From positions 1,312,001 to 1,376,000 of the forward strand of contig CP066204.1 of NCBI GenBank assembly GCA_016237705.1: 64,000 nt of DNA. The letters are read 5' to 3'. Of this stretch, positions 53,603 through 63,909 are shown one piece after another; position 1 is the first letter of the stretch; the number at the start of each line of letters is the position of its first letter. The translations under genes were made by a program, and so were the position numbers. The notes below the pieces were generated by a model that saw only the letters and a program-made list of their open reading frames with translations, made no database searches and was not told the DNA's origin. This DNA comes from Aerococcaceae bacterium zg-252. Lineage in GTDB: Bacteria > Bacillota > Bacilli > Lactobacillales > Aerococcaceae.

Positions 53603-55630
53603 TTAAAATTTACTAATTAATTGACGTGGATCCATATAATCCAATACATAATCCGTTAAAGTACGCATAGTTGCTAAACGGTTTTGACGAATCGCATCAT
53701 CTTCTGCATTGACCATATTTTCTTCAAAATACGCTTGAATTGGATTGACTAATTGTTGCAATACATCGATAACATTACCTAATCCTAATGATAAAGCATA
53801 ATTAATTAATGCTGTTTCCGACACTGTCTGTGCAAGGTCTACATCAATTGCTGCTACCTCTGCTTTAGCTCCTAAATTCACGACACGTGTAATCGCCTCA
53901 ACGATTTGACGATATTGTTCTGGTTCTTGAGCTTTTTTCGCTTGTAATTGTGTCGCTGTTTGAACCATTTGAGTTAATACCAATTGTTTATTCGCAATAA
54001 CTGCTTGAATAATATCATAATCAATGTGTTCACGTTCTAAAGCAACAGCAATACGTGCTTTAAAAAATTCTTGTAATGCTGCTAATAACGGCTCATCATT
54101 TTTGACTAATGGGTGTTGTAATAACAAAGCATTTAAGTCAAACTTCCATTGATTCGCTAAGACAATTTCAACAATACCTGTCGCTTGACGTCTTAACGCA
54201 TAAGGGTCATTTGAACCAGTTGGAATTAATTCTACTTTAAAGTAATGAATCAATGTATCCAATTTATCAGCTACAGCTAATAATTGGCTAGCAGTTGCTG
54301 TTGGTAACGCTCCACCACTTGATTTTGGTAAATATTGTTCCTTAATCGCCGTTGCCACTGCTGATGACAAGCCAAAATGTTCAGCATACACAGCACCAAT
54401 TTCACCTTGTAATTCATCAAATTCACCAACTGTTTGTGTCATTAAGTCATATTTATACACTTGACTTGCTGCAACAGCATCTTGAACTGCTTGTTCATCT
54501 GCATGAATGGCATCAGCTACCATTAGAATTAATTCGCCAATACGACGTTGTTTCGCTGCTAATGAACCTAATTTAAAGTGTTCATTTACATGCTCTAATT
54601 TTTCTAAGTAATACGATAATGGGCGTTTCAAATCTTCTTTATAGAAGAATAAGGCATCTTCTAAGCGAGCACGCAATACTTTGCGATTTCCTTTGATAAC
54701 TTGTTCTAAATGCTCAGCATTCCCATTACGCACCGAGATAAAGTATGGTAATAATTTACCAGTTTTATCCGTTGCATAGAAATAACGTTGGTGGTCACGC
54801 ATTGCCGTAATTAATACTTGCTCAGGCACTTCTAAATAATTCGTTTCAAATTCGCCATAAAAGACTGTCGGCCACTCCACAATTGCCGTAACTTCTTCTA
54901 ACAAATCAGCATCAATTGGCACTACCCACTGCTGATTCGCTGCTAAATCTTCTATTTGTGCTTTGATGACTGCTTGACGCTCAACAAAATCAACCATAAC
55001 AAACTCTTGTTTTAATTGCTCAACATAGGTTGCAGGTGATTGAATTAACACATCATGCCCTAAAAAACGATGTCCACGACTTAAACGGTCAGCTGTCACT
55101 CCAACAAATTCAAATGGCACTACTTCACTATCTAAAAGTGACACAATCCAATGAATTGGACGAATAAAACTTGTTTCAATCTGATTCCAATGCATTGTCA
55201 CTGGAAATGTCATCGCTTGAATGACTTGTGGTAATTTAGCTAAAACAGATTCAACTGGTTGACCTGGAATAAATTTTTTAACGTGCAAATACTCTACACC
55301 TTTAATAGATTCAACAAAACTATCTTCAGGAGTTGCACCTTGTCCACGCAAAAATCCTAATGCTGCTTTTGACCAATTACCCGCTTCGTCTTTAGCAATT
55401 TTCATTGCAGGCCCTTTAGCAACTTCGGAAACATCTTCTTGTTTCTCTGCTAAACCGTCCACAATCACTGATAAACGACGTGGTGTAGATAAAGGCGTGA
55501 TGTTTTCAAACTCAATACGTTCTGCTTGTAAAAATTGTTCCACACGCTCTTTTAATTGTAGACTTAATGACTGCAAAAAACGTGCAGGGATTTCTTCTAA
55601 ACCAATTTCTAATAAATACTGTTTACTCAT
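53603..55630 (-). CDS. glyS: Glycyl-tRNA synthetase beta subunit
   Basis: 675-residue beta chain of the alpha2-beta2 enzyme, carrying tRNA recognition. It starts SKQYLLEIGLEEIPARF, has PTVFYGEFETNYLEVPEQV and a C-terminal anticodon-binding region ending MDPRQLISKF. Two ATGs (55633 and 55630) follow GAGGTG; the second has better spacing. It follows glyQ by about 10 bp. Confidence 0.96.
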   Translation of the reverse strand: MSKQYLLEIGLEEIPARFLQSLSLQLKERVEQFLQAERIEFENITPLSTPRRLSVIVDGLAEKQEDVSEVAKGPAMKIAKDEAGNWSKAALGFLRGQGATPEDSFVESIKGVEYLHVKKFIPGQPVESVLAKLPQVIQAMTFPVTMHWNQIETSFIRPIHWIVSLLDSEVVPFEFVGVTADRLSRGHRFLGHDVLIQSPATYVEQLKQEFVMVDFVERQAVIKAQIEDLAANQQWVVPIDADLLEEVTAIVEWPTVFYGEFETNYLEVPEQVLITAMRDHQRYFYATDKTGKLLPYFISVRNGNAEHLEQVIKGNRKVLRARLEDALFFYKEDLKRPLSYYLEKLEHVNEHFKLGSLAAKQRRIGELILMVADAIHADEQAVQDAVAASQVYKYDLMTQTVGEFDELQGEIGAVYAEHFGLSSAVATAIKEQYLPKSSGGALPTATASQLLAVADKLDTLIHYFKVELIPTGSNDPYALRRQATGIVEIVLANQWKFDLNALLLQHPLVKNDEPLLAALQEFFKARIAVALEREHIDYDIIQAVIANKQLVLTQMVQTATQLQAKKAQEPEQYRQIVEAITRVVNLGAKAEVAAIDVDLAQTVSETALINYALSLGLGNVIDVLQQLVNPIQAYFEENMVNAEDDAIRQNRLATMRTLTDYVLDYMDPRQLISKF

Positions 55631-55641
55631 CATTCACACCT

Positions 55642-56526
55642 CTACTCTTTATTTAATAATGGGAAACCTAAACGTTCACGTTCATCAACAAATGCTTGTG
55701 CAACAGAACGAGCCATTTTACGAATACGTGCTAAAAATCCTGCACGGTCAGATACAGAAATCATACCTCGTGCATCTAAAAGGTTAAAACTATGGCTACA
55801 TTTTAAAATATAATCATACGCTGGATGCACTAGCCCAGCTTCGATTAATTTCAACGCTTCTGTTTCATACGCATCGAATTGTTGGAATAACATCTCACTA
55901 TTACTTAATTCAAACGCATAAGTCGAATGTTCACGTTCAGGTTGCCGGAAGATTTCTCCGTATTTAACACCCTCGAGCCACTCTAATTCATAAACATCTT
56001 CAACGTCTAAAATATACATCGCTAAACGCTCTAAACCATAAGTAATCTCAGAAGTTACCGGCATACATTTTAAACCACCGACTTGTTGGAAATAAGTAAA
56101 TTGAGTAATTTCCATACCGTCAATCCACACTTCCCAGCCCAAACCAGCACAGCCAAGTGACGGATTTTCCCAATTATCTTCAACAAAACGAATATCATGC
56201 TCTAATGGATTAATCCCAATTGCTTCTAAACTTTCAAGATATAATTCTTGAATATTCAATGGTGACGGCTTCATCACTACTTGAAATTGATGATGTTGGA
56301 ATAAACGGTTTGGGTTTTCTCCATAACGTCCGTCAGCCGGACGGCGAGACGGTTCAACATACGCGGCATTCCATGGTTCTGGGCCAATCGCACGTAAAAA
56401 AGTATATGGACTCATTGTTCCTGCACCTTTTTCCGTATCATAACTTTGTAATACCATACAACCTTGCTTAGCCCAAAATTGTTGCAATGTCATAATAATA
56501 TTTTGCATTGTTTGTTTTTTAGCCAT
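55642..56526 (-). CDS. glyQ: Glycyl-tRNA synthetase alpha subunit
   Basis: 294-residue catalytic subunit, class II type, charging tRNA-Gly. Blocks [40 protein letters not shown] and [17 protein letters not shown] are characteristic. AAAAAGGAG precedes the ATG. It is controlled by the upstream glycine T-box; a palindrome repeat lies between the T-box terminator and the start codon. Confidence 0.97.
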   Translation of the reverse strand: MAKKQTMQNIIMTLQQFWAKQGCMVLQSYDTEKGAGTMSPYTFLRAIGPEPWNAAYVEPSRRPADGRYGENPNRLFQHHQFQVVMKPSPLNIQELYLESLEAIGINPLEHDIRFVEDNWENPSLGCAGLGWEVWIDGMEITQFTYFQQVGGLKCMPVTSEITYGLERLAMYILDVEDVYELEWLEGVKYGEIFRQPEREHSTYAFELSNSEMLFQQFDAYETEALKLIEAGLVHPAYDYILKCSHSFNLLDARGMISVSDRAGFLARIRKMARSVAQAFVDERERLGFPLLNKE

Positions 56527-56552
56527 ATTATCACTACTCCTTTTTGTAAATA

Positions 56553-56668
56553 TATAGTGCGAACTAGGGGGAACTGACTTGAATCACTGGAGCAACGGTC
56601 GTAGAAGTGCCTAAGCACTTCAAGAGCTTTGCGAAGTGGACGTCATTTCTGCTCATTGGAGCCGGAAT
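56553..56668. repeat. Long-palindrome repeat in the glyQS leader
   Basis: Reverse orientation relative to the 34-kb copies: TATAGTGCGA end motif, CTTGAATCACTGGAGC arm, core GAAGTGCCTAAGCACTTC, then GCGAAGTGGACGTCATTTC and CTCATTGGAGCC. It sits after the T-box terminator, inside the translated transcript's leader. Confidence 0.85.
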
Positions 56669-56880
56669 AAAAAGAACCCCTATGAATGAACACGCTCGTT
56701 CACTCATAGGGGCGATTAAATCGCGGTTCCACCCTAATTTATGGGGATTGATAAATAAAATAATCAGTCCCAACTCTCTCGTTTCATTATTCAAACTGGT
56801 TAAAAACATGCCACCGATTCGTTTTGGCTTCCACTCTCCCAAAATCGCTTTACTATCTTCTTTTATCTGTCTTTAACTGT
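56662..56880 (-). promoter_or_regulatory. Glycine T-box riboswitch of glyQS
   Basis: The T-box sequence AGGGTGGAACCGCG (minus strand, 56722-56735) is exact and is followed by the terminator at 56667-56712. Stem I lies upstream to about 56880. A GGC glycine codon in GGTGGCATG (56810-56812) is the probable specifier. Uncharged tRNA-Gly should pair with the T-box and allow read-through. Confidence 0.93.
56667..56712 (-). terminator. T-box conditional terminator
   Basis: CCCCTATGAGTGAAC pairs with GTTCATTCATAGGGG (one mismatch), followed by TTCTTTTT on the minus strand. Confidence 0.92.
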
Positions 56881-56884
56881 CATA

Positions 56885-56913
56885 ATAATACCGATAATAT
56901 GCGTAAAAGTCAA
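56885..56913 (-). promoter_or_regulatory. Promoter of glyQS
   Basis: A -35 TTGACT (56908-56913), 17-bp spacer and -10 TATTAT (56885-56890) lie just upstream of the T-box leader. Confidence 0.8.
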
Positions 56914-57088
56914 CTGAAAATAGGGAGAAGTCTAGCAAATCTCTAATAAGTAAACTATCGAAAATAAGCAAAAAAATTGACTCAAAAAATCAATGATATT
57001 TAAAAATTTACATAAAAACTTTTGCTGTTATACTCCATTTTTCGATATAATCACAATTCATTCCATATAATATTTTTAAGCAGAAATT
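56914..57088. other. Gene-free stretch upstream of glyQS
   Basis: AT-rich spacer between the glyQS promoter and the toxin gene stop. No gene, terminator or repeat recognised. Confidence 0.5.
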
Positions 57089-57343
57089 TCAGTATATATT
57101 TTTGCGATGTCCGACTTCTAACGCTAAAATCACCATTTCATTGTCTTGAATATTCACAATAACACGATAATCACCGATACGATACCGCCACTGTCCACTA
57201 CGATTCGCAACTAATCCTTTTCCTTTTGAACGTGGATTCGTCACAACAGATTCTAAATAAGACTTAATTTGCTTTTGAACAAACTTATCTAACTTTTTAA
57301 ATTGTTTAAAAAATAAAGGTGTTGGAACAAGATTATAAACCAT
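57089..57343 (-). CDS. RelE/ParE family toxin
   Basis: 84-residue predicted mRNA interferase of the RelE/YafQ fold. It starts YNLVPTPLFFKQFKKLDK and has the basic strand region SGQWRYRIGDYRVIVNIQDN with the conserved Arg residues, ending ALEVGHRKNIY. It overlaps the antitoxin gene by 11 bp, the usual arrangement. Whether the toxin is active cannot be told. Confidence 0.9.
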   Translation of the reverse strand: MVYNLVPTPLFFKQFKKLDKFVQKQIKSYLESVVTNPRSKGKGLVANRSGQWRYRIGDYRVIVNIQDNEMVILALEVGHRKNIY

Positions 57344-57560
57344 GAGTTAGCTCACTCCATGATAGTACTTGTCCACCATTTGCTAGATATTCTTCATAAT
57401 CTTCTAATACCATATCTGCAACTTTCGCATCATATTCGTCTTCAATTGAACGCAATGTTTTATTACGAATCAATTCCGATAAACTAATACCTTCAAGTTT
57501 AGCCATACCTTGCAAAAATAGTTTTTCTTGTTCTGATATTTTTAAAGTAATAGTAGCCAT
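57333..57560 (-). CDS. RelB-type antitoxin (ribbon-helix-helix)
   Basis: 75 residues. The N-terminal MATITLKISEQEKLFLQGMA is a ribbon-helix-helix DNA-binding and dimerisation element; the acidic C-terminus (VADMVLEDYEEYLANGG) should wrap the toxin. It is the first gene of the pair and probably represses its own promoter through the palindrome at 57582-57601. Confidence 0.88.
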   Translation of the reverse strand: MATITLKISEQEKLFLQGMAKLEGISLSELIRNKTLRSIEDEYDAKVADMVLEDYEEYLANGGQVLSWSELTHGL

Positions 57561-57581
57561 GTTATCCCTCGCTTCCCATTC

Positions 57582-57619
57582 AGTAATACCATTGTATTAC
57601 TTTTATGATTGAGTGTCAA
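57582..57619 (-). promoter_or_regulatory. Promoter and operator of the toxin-antitoxin pair
   Basis: Perfect -35 TTGACA (57614-57619), 17-bp spacer and -10 TACAAT (57591-57596). The inverted repeat AGTAATACAATGGTATTACT (57582-57601, imperfect centre) covers the -10, fitting antitoxin autorepression. Confidence 0.8.
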
Positions 57620-57659
57620 TTCTGACTGCTGTTGTTCTGTATAATTATTCCATTCAAAA

Positions 57660-57702
57660 CAAAAAAACGCTAGAAACCTTATTCCAACAACGTTTCTAGC
57701 GT
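57660..57702 (-). terminator. Terminator after the suf operon
   Basis: ACGCTAGAAAC pairs perfectly with GTTTCTAGCGT on the minus strand and runs into seven T's. Confidence 0.9.
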
Positions 57703-57713
57703 ATATATAGTAG

Positions 57714-59120
57714 CTACCCTACACTACCTTCCATTTCAAAACTAATTAATCGGTTCAGCTCAACTGCATATTCCATTGGCAATTCTTTCGTAAATGGTTC
57801 AACAAATCCCATTACAATCATTTCCGTTGCAGCCGCCTCTGACAAGCCACGACTCATTAAATAGAACAATTGTTCTTCTGAAATACGTGACACTTTTGCC
57901 TCATGCTCTAAGGCAACTTGACCATTATGAATTTCATTAAATGGAATCGTATCCGATTTTGATTTTTCATCCATAATAATTGTATCACACTCAATATGTG
58001 ACATCGAACCTTGCGACTGTTTTCCAAAATACACTTGCCCACGATAGTTCACTGTCCCACCGTCTTTAGCAATTGATTTAGAAACAATCGAGCTAGACGT
58101 ATTCGGAGCATTATGATAAATTTTTGCACCTGCATCTTGCGTCTGATTATGACCTGCAAAAGCAATCGACATAACCGTTCCCCTAGCACCTTGCCCTTGT
58201 AAATAGACACTCGGATACTTCATCGTAATATGTGCCCCTAAATTACCGTCGACCCATTCCATTGTTGCTCCCTCATGTGCATGAGCACGTTTTGTAACGA
58301 GATTATACACATTATGCGACCAATTTTGAATCGTCGTATAACGACAATACGCATCTTTTTTCACGATAATCTCAACAACAGCACCATGTAAAGACGCAGT
58401 TGAATACGTTGGAGCCGTACACCCTTCAACGTAATGGATACTCGCTCCTTCGTCCACAATAATCAAGGTACGTTCAAATTGTCCTGTACCCTCATTGTTA
58501 ATACGGAAATACGTTTGCAGTGGAATATCACATTTCACACCTTTTGGCACATAAATAAACGTCCCACCACTCCATACAGCTCCGTTTAACGCTGCAATAA
58601 AATTATCCGTTGGGGGAACTACGGTACCGAAATGCTCCTTAAATATTTCAGGGTGTTCACGTAAAGCCGTATCCGTATCTGTAAAAATAATTCCTAATTT
58701 ATCAAATTCTGCTTTCAAATTATGATAGACAGCTTCTGATTCATACTGAACGGCTGCCCCTGCCAAATAGGCACGTTCTGCTTCTGGAATCCCTAAGCGC
58801 TCAAAGGTTTGCTTAATTTCATCTGGTACATCGTCCCAAGAGCGTGCCGGCTTTTCACTGGCAATTTGAAAATAAGTAATCTCATCAAAATTTAAATCAG
58901 ATAAATCTGCACCCCAGTCAACAATCGGCTTTTTATAAAATGTTTCCAATGATTTTAAACGGTAATCTAACATCCATTGTGGCTCTTGTTTATGTGCCGA
59001 GATTGTTTTAACAACCTCTTCACTTAGTCCTTTTCCTGTTGAAAAAATAATTTCTGCATTATCTTTAAAACCATAGGCATAATCATCTAATACGGGAACT
59101 TCTACTTCCTGTTCGCTCAT
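57714..59120 (-). CDS. sufB: Fe-S cluster assembly scaffold SufB
   Basis: 468-residue beta-helix scaffold that builds Fe-S clusters with SufC and SufD. Blocks [44 protein letters not shown] and [10 protein letters not shown] are diagnostic. The frame is open to 59159, overlapping sufU, but [14 protein letters not shown] from ATG 59120 after AAGGTGA fits the family. Last gene of sufCDSUB. Confidence 0.95.
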   Translation of the reverse strand: MSEQEVEVPVLDDYAYGFKDNAEIIFSTGKGLSEEVVKTISAHKQEPQWMLDYRLKSLETFYKKPIVDWGADLSDLNFDEITYFQIASEKPARSWDDVPDEIKQTFERLGIPEAERAYLAGAAVQYESEAVYHNLKAEFDKLGIIFTDTDTALREHPEIFKEHFGTVVPPTDNFIAALNGAVWSGGTFIYVPKGVKCDIPLQTYFRINNEGTGQFERTLIIVDEGASIHYVEGCTAPTYSTASLHGAVVEIIVKKDAYCRYTTIQNWSHNVYNLVTKRAHAHEGATMEWVDGNLGAHITMKYPSVYLQGQGARGTVMSIAFAGHNQTQDAGAKIYHNAPNTSSSIVSKSIAKDGGTVNYRGQVYFGKQSQGSMSHIECDTIIMDEKSKSDTIPFNEIHNGQVALEHEAKVSRISEEQLFYLMSRGLSEAAATEMIVMGFVEPFTKELPMEYAVELNRLISFEMEGSVG

Positions 59121-59127
59121 TTGTATC

Positions 59128-59580
59128 TCACTCACCTTCCTGTTTCGGTGCAATCGCATTTTCTACTGCTTTCCATGCAAGTACAGCACATTTATAGCGT
59201 GCTGGAAAATTCTTTACACCTGCCAAATAATAGGCATCTTTTAATAATTCTTCACTCTCTGCTGCGATTACTTCACCCTTAACTAATTGATTAAATTGCT
59301 CAATTAAATAAATCGCTTGCTCCAATGTTTGATTCATTAATACTTCCGTCATCATACTCGCACTCGCCATACTAATCGAGCAACCACTTCCAGTATAGGC
59401 AACTTTTTCAATTCTTTCTTCTGGTGACACGGCTAATTGAACGGTAATCGCATCGCCACAAGTCGGATTTAATAATTCCATTTGATAAGTAGCATGCTCA
59501 AGTATTTCTTGATTACGTGGATGTTGTGCATGATCCAATATGACCTCACGATATAAATATGCTAAATCATTTAAAGCCAT
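59128..59580 (-). CDS. sufU: SufU iron-sulfur assembly protein (zinc-dependent sulfurtransferase)
   Basis: 150-residue IscU-like protein that accepts sulfur from SufS. The three conserved Cys are in [20 protein letters not shown] and [10 protein letters not shown], with the SufU-specific insertion before the last. It overlaps sufS by 14 bp. Confidence 0.95.
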   Translation of the reverse strand: MALNDLAYLYREVILDHAQHPRNQEILEHATYQMELLNPTCGDAITVQLAVSPEERIEKVAYTGSGCSISMASASMMTEVLMNQTLEQAIYLIEQFNQLVKGEVIAAESEELLKDAYYLAGVKNFPARYKCAVLAWKAVENAIAPKQEGE

Positions 59581-60784
59581 TGAAAAACTCCTTAATCTTC
59601 TGTGTCGCTACGATAAAATGTTCAACATCATCTTTTGTCGTATATAATGCCGTACTCGCTCTCAACGTTGCATTGACACCAAGTAGACGCATCAAGGGTT
59701 GGGCACAATGATGACCAGCACGCACTGCTATCCCTTCCATATCATATCCAGTCGCTGCATCATGTGGGTGAACCCCTACAATATTAAAGCTCACAATCCC
59801 ATTTTCACCATATCCATACACATCAATGCCGTCCATGTCCACTAAACGTGAATACAATTCCTGTGTGACATGTTGTTCATGTTGCAGCCTTTCTACTTGA
59901 TTCAATGTTTGTAACCACTCAATTGCTTTTCCTAAACCAATAACTTGGGCAATCGGTGGTGTACCACCCTCAAATTTCCATGGTGCTTCTTTATAATTGC
60001 TTTCTCTATCTCCCACAAAATGAATCATCTCGCCACCATAAAAGAATGGTAGGCAACGTTCATGATGACGCTTAGCTAAATAACAAACTCCCACACCAGT
60101 TGGGCCATATACTTTATGTCCACTCCAACAGTAAGCATCTACACCCCATGTCGCAACATCAAGTGGTAAATGTGCAGCTGCTTGAGCACCGTCGACTAGC
60201 ACGATTATGCCACGCTCATGTGCCCACTTCGAAATAGCTTGAATCGGTTGTTCCACTCCCAATACATTAGAAACATGCTGAATCGCAATCACTTTTATTT
60301 TATCTACCCATTCCTGTTGTGCTAATTGCGTTAAATCAGCTTGATAATGATTATCCAATGGCATAAATTGCAACTGTGCACCGATTTTCTTCGTCACTTC
60401 TTGCCATGGAACTAAATTAGAATGGTGCTCTAAAGCTGTCACAACAACCACATCATCAGTTGTTAAATAAGGTGCAACTAACCGTTCAGATAAAAAATTA
60501 ATACTCGCAGTTGTGCCACTCGTAAAAATAATCTCATCAGCCTGTTCAGCGTTCATAAAAGTAGCGATTTGTTGGCGAACAGACTCATATTGTTGGGTTG
60601 CCCGTTGTGCTAGCGTATGCACACCACGATGAATATTCGCATTATCTTGTTCATAATAGTGTCGCATCGCTTGAATAACCACTTCCGGTTTTTGCGTTGT
60701 CGCCGCACTATCCAAATAAATCAACCGTTCACCATTTATCGCTTGGTGCAAAATTGGAAATTGCTCATGTATCGCCTTATCCAT
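59567..60784 (-). CDS. sufS: Cysteine desulfurase SufS
   Basis: 405-residue PLP enzyme taking sulfur from cysteine. PLP lysine is in WSGHKVYGPTGVG; the persulfide Cys is in VRAGHHCAQPLM; YLDSAATTQKPEVVI is the N-terminal motif. It overlaps sufD by 8 bp. Confidence 0.96.
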   Translation of the reverse strand: MDKAIHEQFPILHQAINGERLIYLDSAATTQKPEVVIQAMRHYYEQDNANIHRGVHTLAQRATQQYESVRQQIATFMNAEQADEIIFTSGTTASINFLSERLVAPYLTTDDVVVVTALEHHSNLVPWQEVTKKIGAQLQFMPLDNHYQADLTQLAQQEWVDKIKVIAIQHVSNVLGVEQPIQAISKWAHERGIIVLVDGAQAAAHLPLDVATWGVDAYCWSGHKVYGPTGVGVCYLAKRHHERCLPFFYGGEMIHFVGDRESNYKEAPWKFEGGTPPIAQVIGLGKAIEWLQTLNQVERLQHEQHVTQELYSRLVDMDGIDVYGYGENGIVSFNIVGVHPHDAATGYDMEGIAVRAGHHCAQPLMRLLGVNATLRASTALYTTKDDVEHFIVATQKIKEFFNGFK

Positions 60785-62075
60785 TCAAATCATCTGCCTT
60801 AATCGTTGCTAGTTTTGCATCAATGACTTCAATTAATTCATCTCGCACTCGCTGCGACGGCATACTCAAAATCACTGGCCCTAAAAAGCCACGAATCACT
60901 AAATATTCAGCTAATTCTTTCGTCAAACCACGACTCATCAAATAATATAATTGCTGCTCATCAATTTGACCGACACTAGCAGCATGACCAGCCGTTACTT
61001 CAAATTCTTCAATCAATAAAATTGGATTGGCATCACCACGTGCTTTATCTGATAACATCAACACACGACTTTCTTGTTGTGCATCAGCATGTTTTGCCCC
61101 ATTTTCAATCAATCCGATACCATTAAATGTCAAGGTTGCTCTATCTAAAATAACACCATGTTGGAAAATATTTCCTATTGTATGATGTCCACGATTAACT
61201 ACTTTTGAATCAATCGCTTGAATTTGTTTACCATTAGAAATACCGACAATCGCTACTTGCGACTCTGAACCATTACCATTCAAATAAGTGTCTAAATCTA
61301 AAACAGTATTGCCGTCATTCATTTCACCAATCGCCCAATCCACTCTCGCATCACGACCTGTTTGGGCATAACGTTTAATATAATTGGATACATTTTGTCC
61401 CATAGTATCAATTGCCATATATTTCAAACTAGCACCCGATTTGACAATGGCTTCTACAATAATCGTACTGCTAATTATCTCATCACCAGTAGACTGAACA
61501 CGTTCAAGATAATCAATACTACTATTTTCTTCCAAAATAATTAACACACGCTTATTAAAGGCTTGTTGATAACGTGCGTCAGCTAATAATAAACTCTCAA
61601 TCGGTTGCGTTACATGCACATTTTTAGGAATATAGATAAAGATACCCCCATTAAGATGAGCTAAATTGTAAGCGACCACTTTGTCGTCCTGTGGTGCAAT
61701 CACCGTACCAAAATGTGCTTGAACAAGGTCAGGATATTCCGTCATCGCTTCAAATAAATCCATGACTAAAACACCTTGTTCACGTAATTCCATTGGAATA
61801 CTTTCCATTATAGTTTGGTTACCTGCATGGGTAATTGACGCATATTCTTCCACATTCAACGATAAAGCAGCATCAGTCCCATAAGTCAATGGATTAAATA
61901 ATGCTTCTTCATTGACAAAATCACTCGAAAATAATGGCCAGCGATGAAATTTTGCTCGCTCAATTTTGGGTAAAGGCAAAGTTTCCCACTGTGCTATTGC
62001 TTCATCACGCATTTCATTGAACCACTCTGGTAATTCATACGCATAAGGTAATAAGTAAAAAACTTCTGTTGTCAT
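60777..62075 (-). CDS. sufD: Fe-S cluster assembly protein SufD
   Basis: 432-residue partner of SufB in the SufBC2D scaffold. The beta-helix domain has NGGIFIYIPKNVHVTQPIES and ADAQQESRVLMLSDKARGDA; the C-terminus ILLIEEFEVTAGHAASVGQI includes the conserved His. It lies 8 bp after sufC. Confidence 0.95.
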   Translation of the reverse strand: MTTEVFYLLPYAYELPEWFNEMRDEAIAQWETLPLPKIERAKFHRWPLFSSDFVNEEALFNPLTYGTDAALSLNVEEYASITHAGNQTIMESIPMELREQGVLVMDLFEAMTEYPDLVQAHFGTVIAPQDDKVVAYNLAHLNGGIFIYIPKNVHVTQPIESLLLADARYQQAFNKRVLIILEENSSIDYLERVQSTGDEIISSTIIVEAIVKSGASLKYMAIDTMGQNVSNYIKRYAQTGRDARVDWAIGEMNDGNTVLDLDTYLNGNGSESQVAIVGISNGKQIQAIDSKVVNRGHHTIGNIFQHGVILDRATLTFNGIGLIENGAKHADAQQESRVLMLSDKARGDANPILLIEEFEVTAGHAASVGQIDEQQLYYLMSRGLTKELAEYLVIRGFLGPVILSMPSQRVRDELIEVIDAKLATIKADDLNG

Positions 62076-62083
62076 CGTATCAC

Positions 62084-62854
62084 CTATGCTTTCTCATCAA
62101 AGGTTAAACCGAGTTCTTCACTAATTCCTTTATAACCCTCTGCCTCTAAGCGTAAAGCCAATTCAGCACCACCTGTTTTTACTACTCGCCCGTCCATCAT
62201 AATATGTACCACATCTGGTGTAATATAATTTAATAAACGTTGGTAATGCGTAATAATCAAAGAACCAAAGCCCTCACCACGCATCGCATTGACACCTTTT
62301 GACACTACTTTTAACGCATCAATATCTAAACCAGAGTCAATTTCATCTAAAATCGCAAAACTTGGTTCAATCATCAGACATTGTAAAATTTCATTACGTT
62401 TTTTCTCACCACCAGAAAATCCTTCGTTCAAGTAGCGACCTGCCATTGACTCCGGCATATCCAATAATGCCATTTTTTCATCTAATTTTTTAATAAAAGT
62501 ACGTACATCCATTTTATCGCCTTCATCACGACGTGCGTTAATCGCTGCTCGCATAAATTCAGCATTGGTAACCCCTGGAATTTCACTAGGATATTGTACT
62601 GCTAGAAATAAACCTGCTCGTGCACGTTCATCAACTTCCATTTCCAGTACATTTTCTCCGTCTAATAAAATTTCGCCCTTAGTCACTTCATAAGCAGGAT
62701 TTCCCATAATAGCAGCTGCCAAAGTGGATTTTCCAGTACCATTCGGCCCCATTACAGCATGAATCTCACCTGTTTTAATGGTTAAATTAACTCCTTTTAA
62801 TATTTCCTTATCTTCGATGCTTACATGTAAATCTTTGATTTCTAATACTGACAT
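62084..62854 (-). CDS. sufC: Fe-S cluster assembly ATPase SufC
   Basis: 256-residue ABC-type ATPase. Walker A is [12 protein letters not shown], the signature [12 protein letters not shown], Walker [15 protein letters not shown]. It powers SufBCD. AAAGGAG precedes the ATG. First gene of sufCDSUB, with a good promoter upstream. Confidence 0.97.
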   Translation of the reverse strand: MSVLEIKDLHVSIEDKEILKGVNLTIKTGEIHAVMGPNGTGKSTLAAAIMGNPAYEVTKGEILLDGENVLEMEVDERARAGLFLAVQYPSEIPGVTNAEFMRAAINARRDEGDKMDVRTFIKKLDEKMALLDMPESMAGRYLNEGFSGGEKKRNEILQCLMIEPSFAILDEIDSGLDIDALKVVSKGVNAMRGEGFGSLIITHYQRLLNYITPDVVHIMMDGRVVKTGGAELALRLEAEGYKGISEELGLTFDEKA

Positions 62855-62906
62855 CTTTGAATCTCCTTTACTTGTAATATTGCTATTTCATAGCCTTTTC
62901 TCATTT

Positions 62907-62935
62907 ATTTTAACGATTATTGAAAATAGTTTCAA
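62907..62935 (-). promoter_or_regulatory. Promoter of the suf operon
   Basis: A -35 TTGAAA (62930-62935), 17-bp spacer and -10 TAAAAT (62907-62912), about 50 bp before sufC. Confidence 0.7.
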
Positions 62936-62964
62936 ATATTTTTTCATAATAGTATCGGTCAATT

Positions 62965-63636
62965 TTATAAATATTTGCTCGCCTCACGAATGCTTAAAGC
63001 CGACAATTGCGTGCGATATTGATTAACAAAATCACGTACCCACTCCACATTCGTTTTAGAATACTCACGTAAACTCCACCCAATTGCTTTATTGATAAAA
63101 AATTCCTTACTACCTAAATTATTGAGAATAATTCGACCTAATAGCTCTGTATTCGTACGGTCTTTTCTACCAAGTTGGTGGTCAATGGCAATACGGCGAA
63201 TCCAAAAATTAGTATCTTGTGACCACTCTAACATTAAGTCATCTACTCTACTATCTGTTAATCCAATATTCCCAATTAAGCGGTCTAGTTGGTCAATCGT
63301 ATCCCACCATGTATGCTTTTCAGCAAGTAACCGTAAATGTGGAATATCTTCATAACTTAAAAATTTCTCTAGTGCTTTTAAATACTCTAATGCTACATAG
63401 TGCATTTCACGGTATTGCGACTGATAGCATAAATCAATCAATGTCCAATCAATACCAACTTTTCGCTCATTTTTATAAAAATCACGCACTATTTGTCGTC
63501 TAGTCGGTGTTTGAACCCCTAAAAATTCAAATTGATTACGCATATAATTCGCCATGGAAATTGCCTTTTGCTCATTCGCTACTGATTGTAATTTAGACTC
63601 AATATATTGGTATTTCTGTTGTGATAATTGCGTCAT
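62965..63636 (-). CDS. DNA alkylation repair protein (AlkC/AlkD-like HEAT repeat)
   Basis: 223-residue all-helical HEAT-like protein. The segments FLGVQTPTRRQIVRDFYKN, YREMHYVALEYLKALEKFL, WWDTIDQLDRLIG and FFINKAIGWSLREYSKTN match the DNA_alkylation (AlkD) family, which removes bulky or charged alkyl bases. AAGGAG fixes the ATG at 63636; the frame is open to 63669. Monocistronic. Confidence 0.9.
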   Translation of the reverse strand: MTQLSQQKYQYIESKLQSVANEQKAISMANYMRNQFEFLGVQTPTRRQIVRDFYKNERKVGIDWTLIDLCYQSQYREMHYVALEYLKALEKFLSYEDIPHLRLLAEKHTWWDTIDQLDRLIGNIGLTDSRVDDLMLEWSQDTNFWIRRIAIDHQLGRKDRTNTELLGRIILNNLGSKEFFINKAIGWSLREYSKTNVEWVRDFVNQYRTQLSALSIREASKYL

Positions 63637-63679
63637 ATAAATACTCCTTGTTCTTGAATTAACGACCATTTCTGCGACC

Positions 63680-63790
63680 TTCAGGGCACATTATTATTTT
63701 CATCATAAACTTTATACAATAGATAAGCAAATACCATGAAAGTCATGCTCAAAAAAATAATGATAAAATTGTTTATTTTCCATTAAATTC
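63680..63790 (-). pseudogene. Possible small membrane ORF with frameshift
   Basis: After AAAGGAATTT an ATG reads MENKQF then leaves frame; one frame over, the sequence reads FIIIFLSMTFMVFAYLLYKV, a membrane segment, and stops after DENNNVP. One T fewer in the TTTT run would join them. It may also be a chance pattern. Confidence 0.25.
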
Positions 63791-63871
63791 CTTTAATATT
63801 CGGTCAAACCATGATAAACTATAACTAGTTAGTTAGCGTTGTAAACCAACCACTGATTATTTTATCTACAA

Positions 63872-63877
63872 TATAAT
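63872..63877 (+). promoter_or_regulatory. Possible -10 box of the ROK regulator gene
   Basis: TATAAT 33 bp before the start codon. No convincing -35 box. Confidence 0.35.
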
Positions 63878-63909
63878 ACAATAATAAAATAATAGAAAGG
63901 ATAATATAT

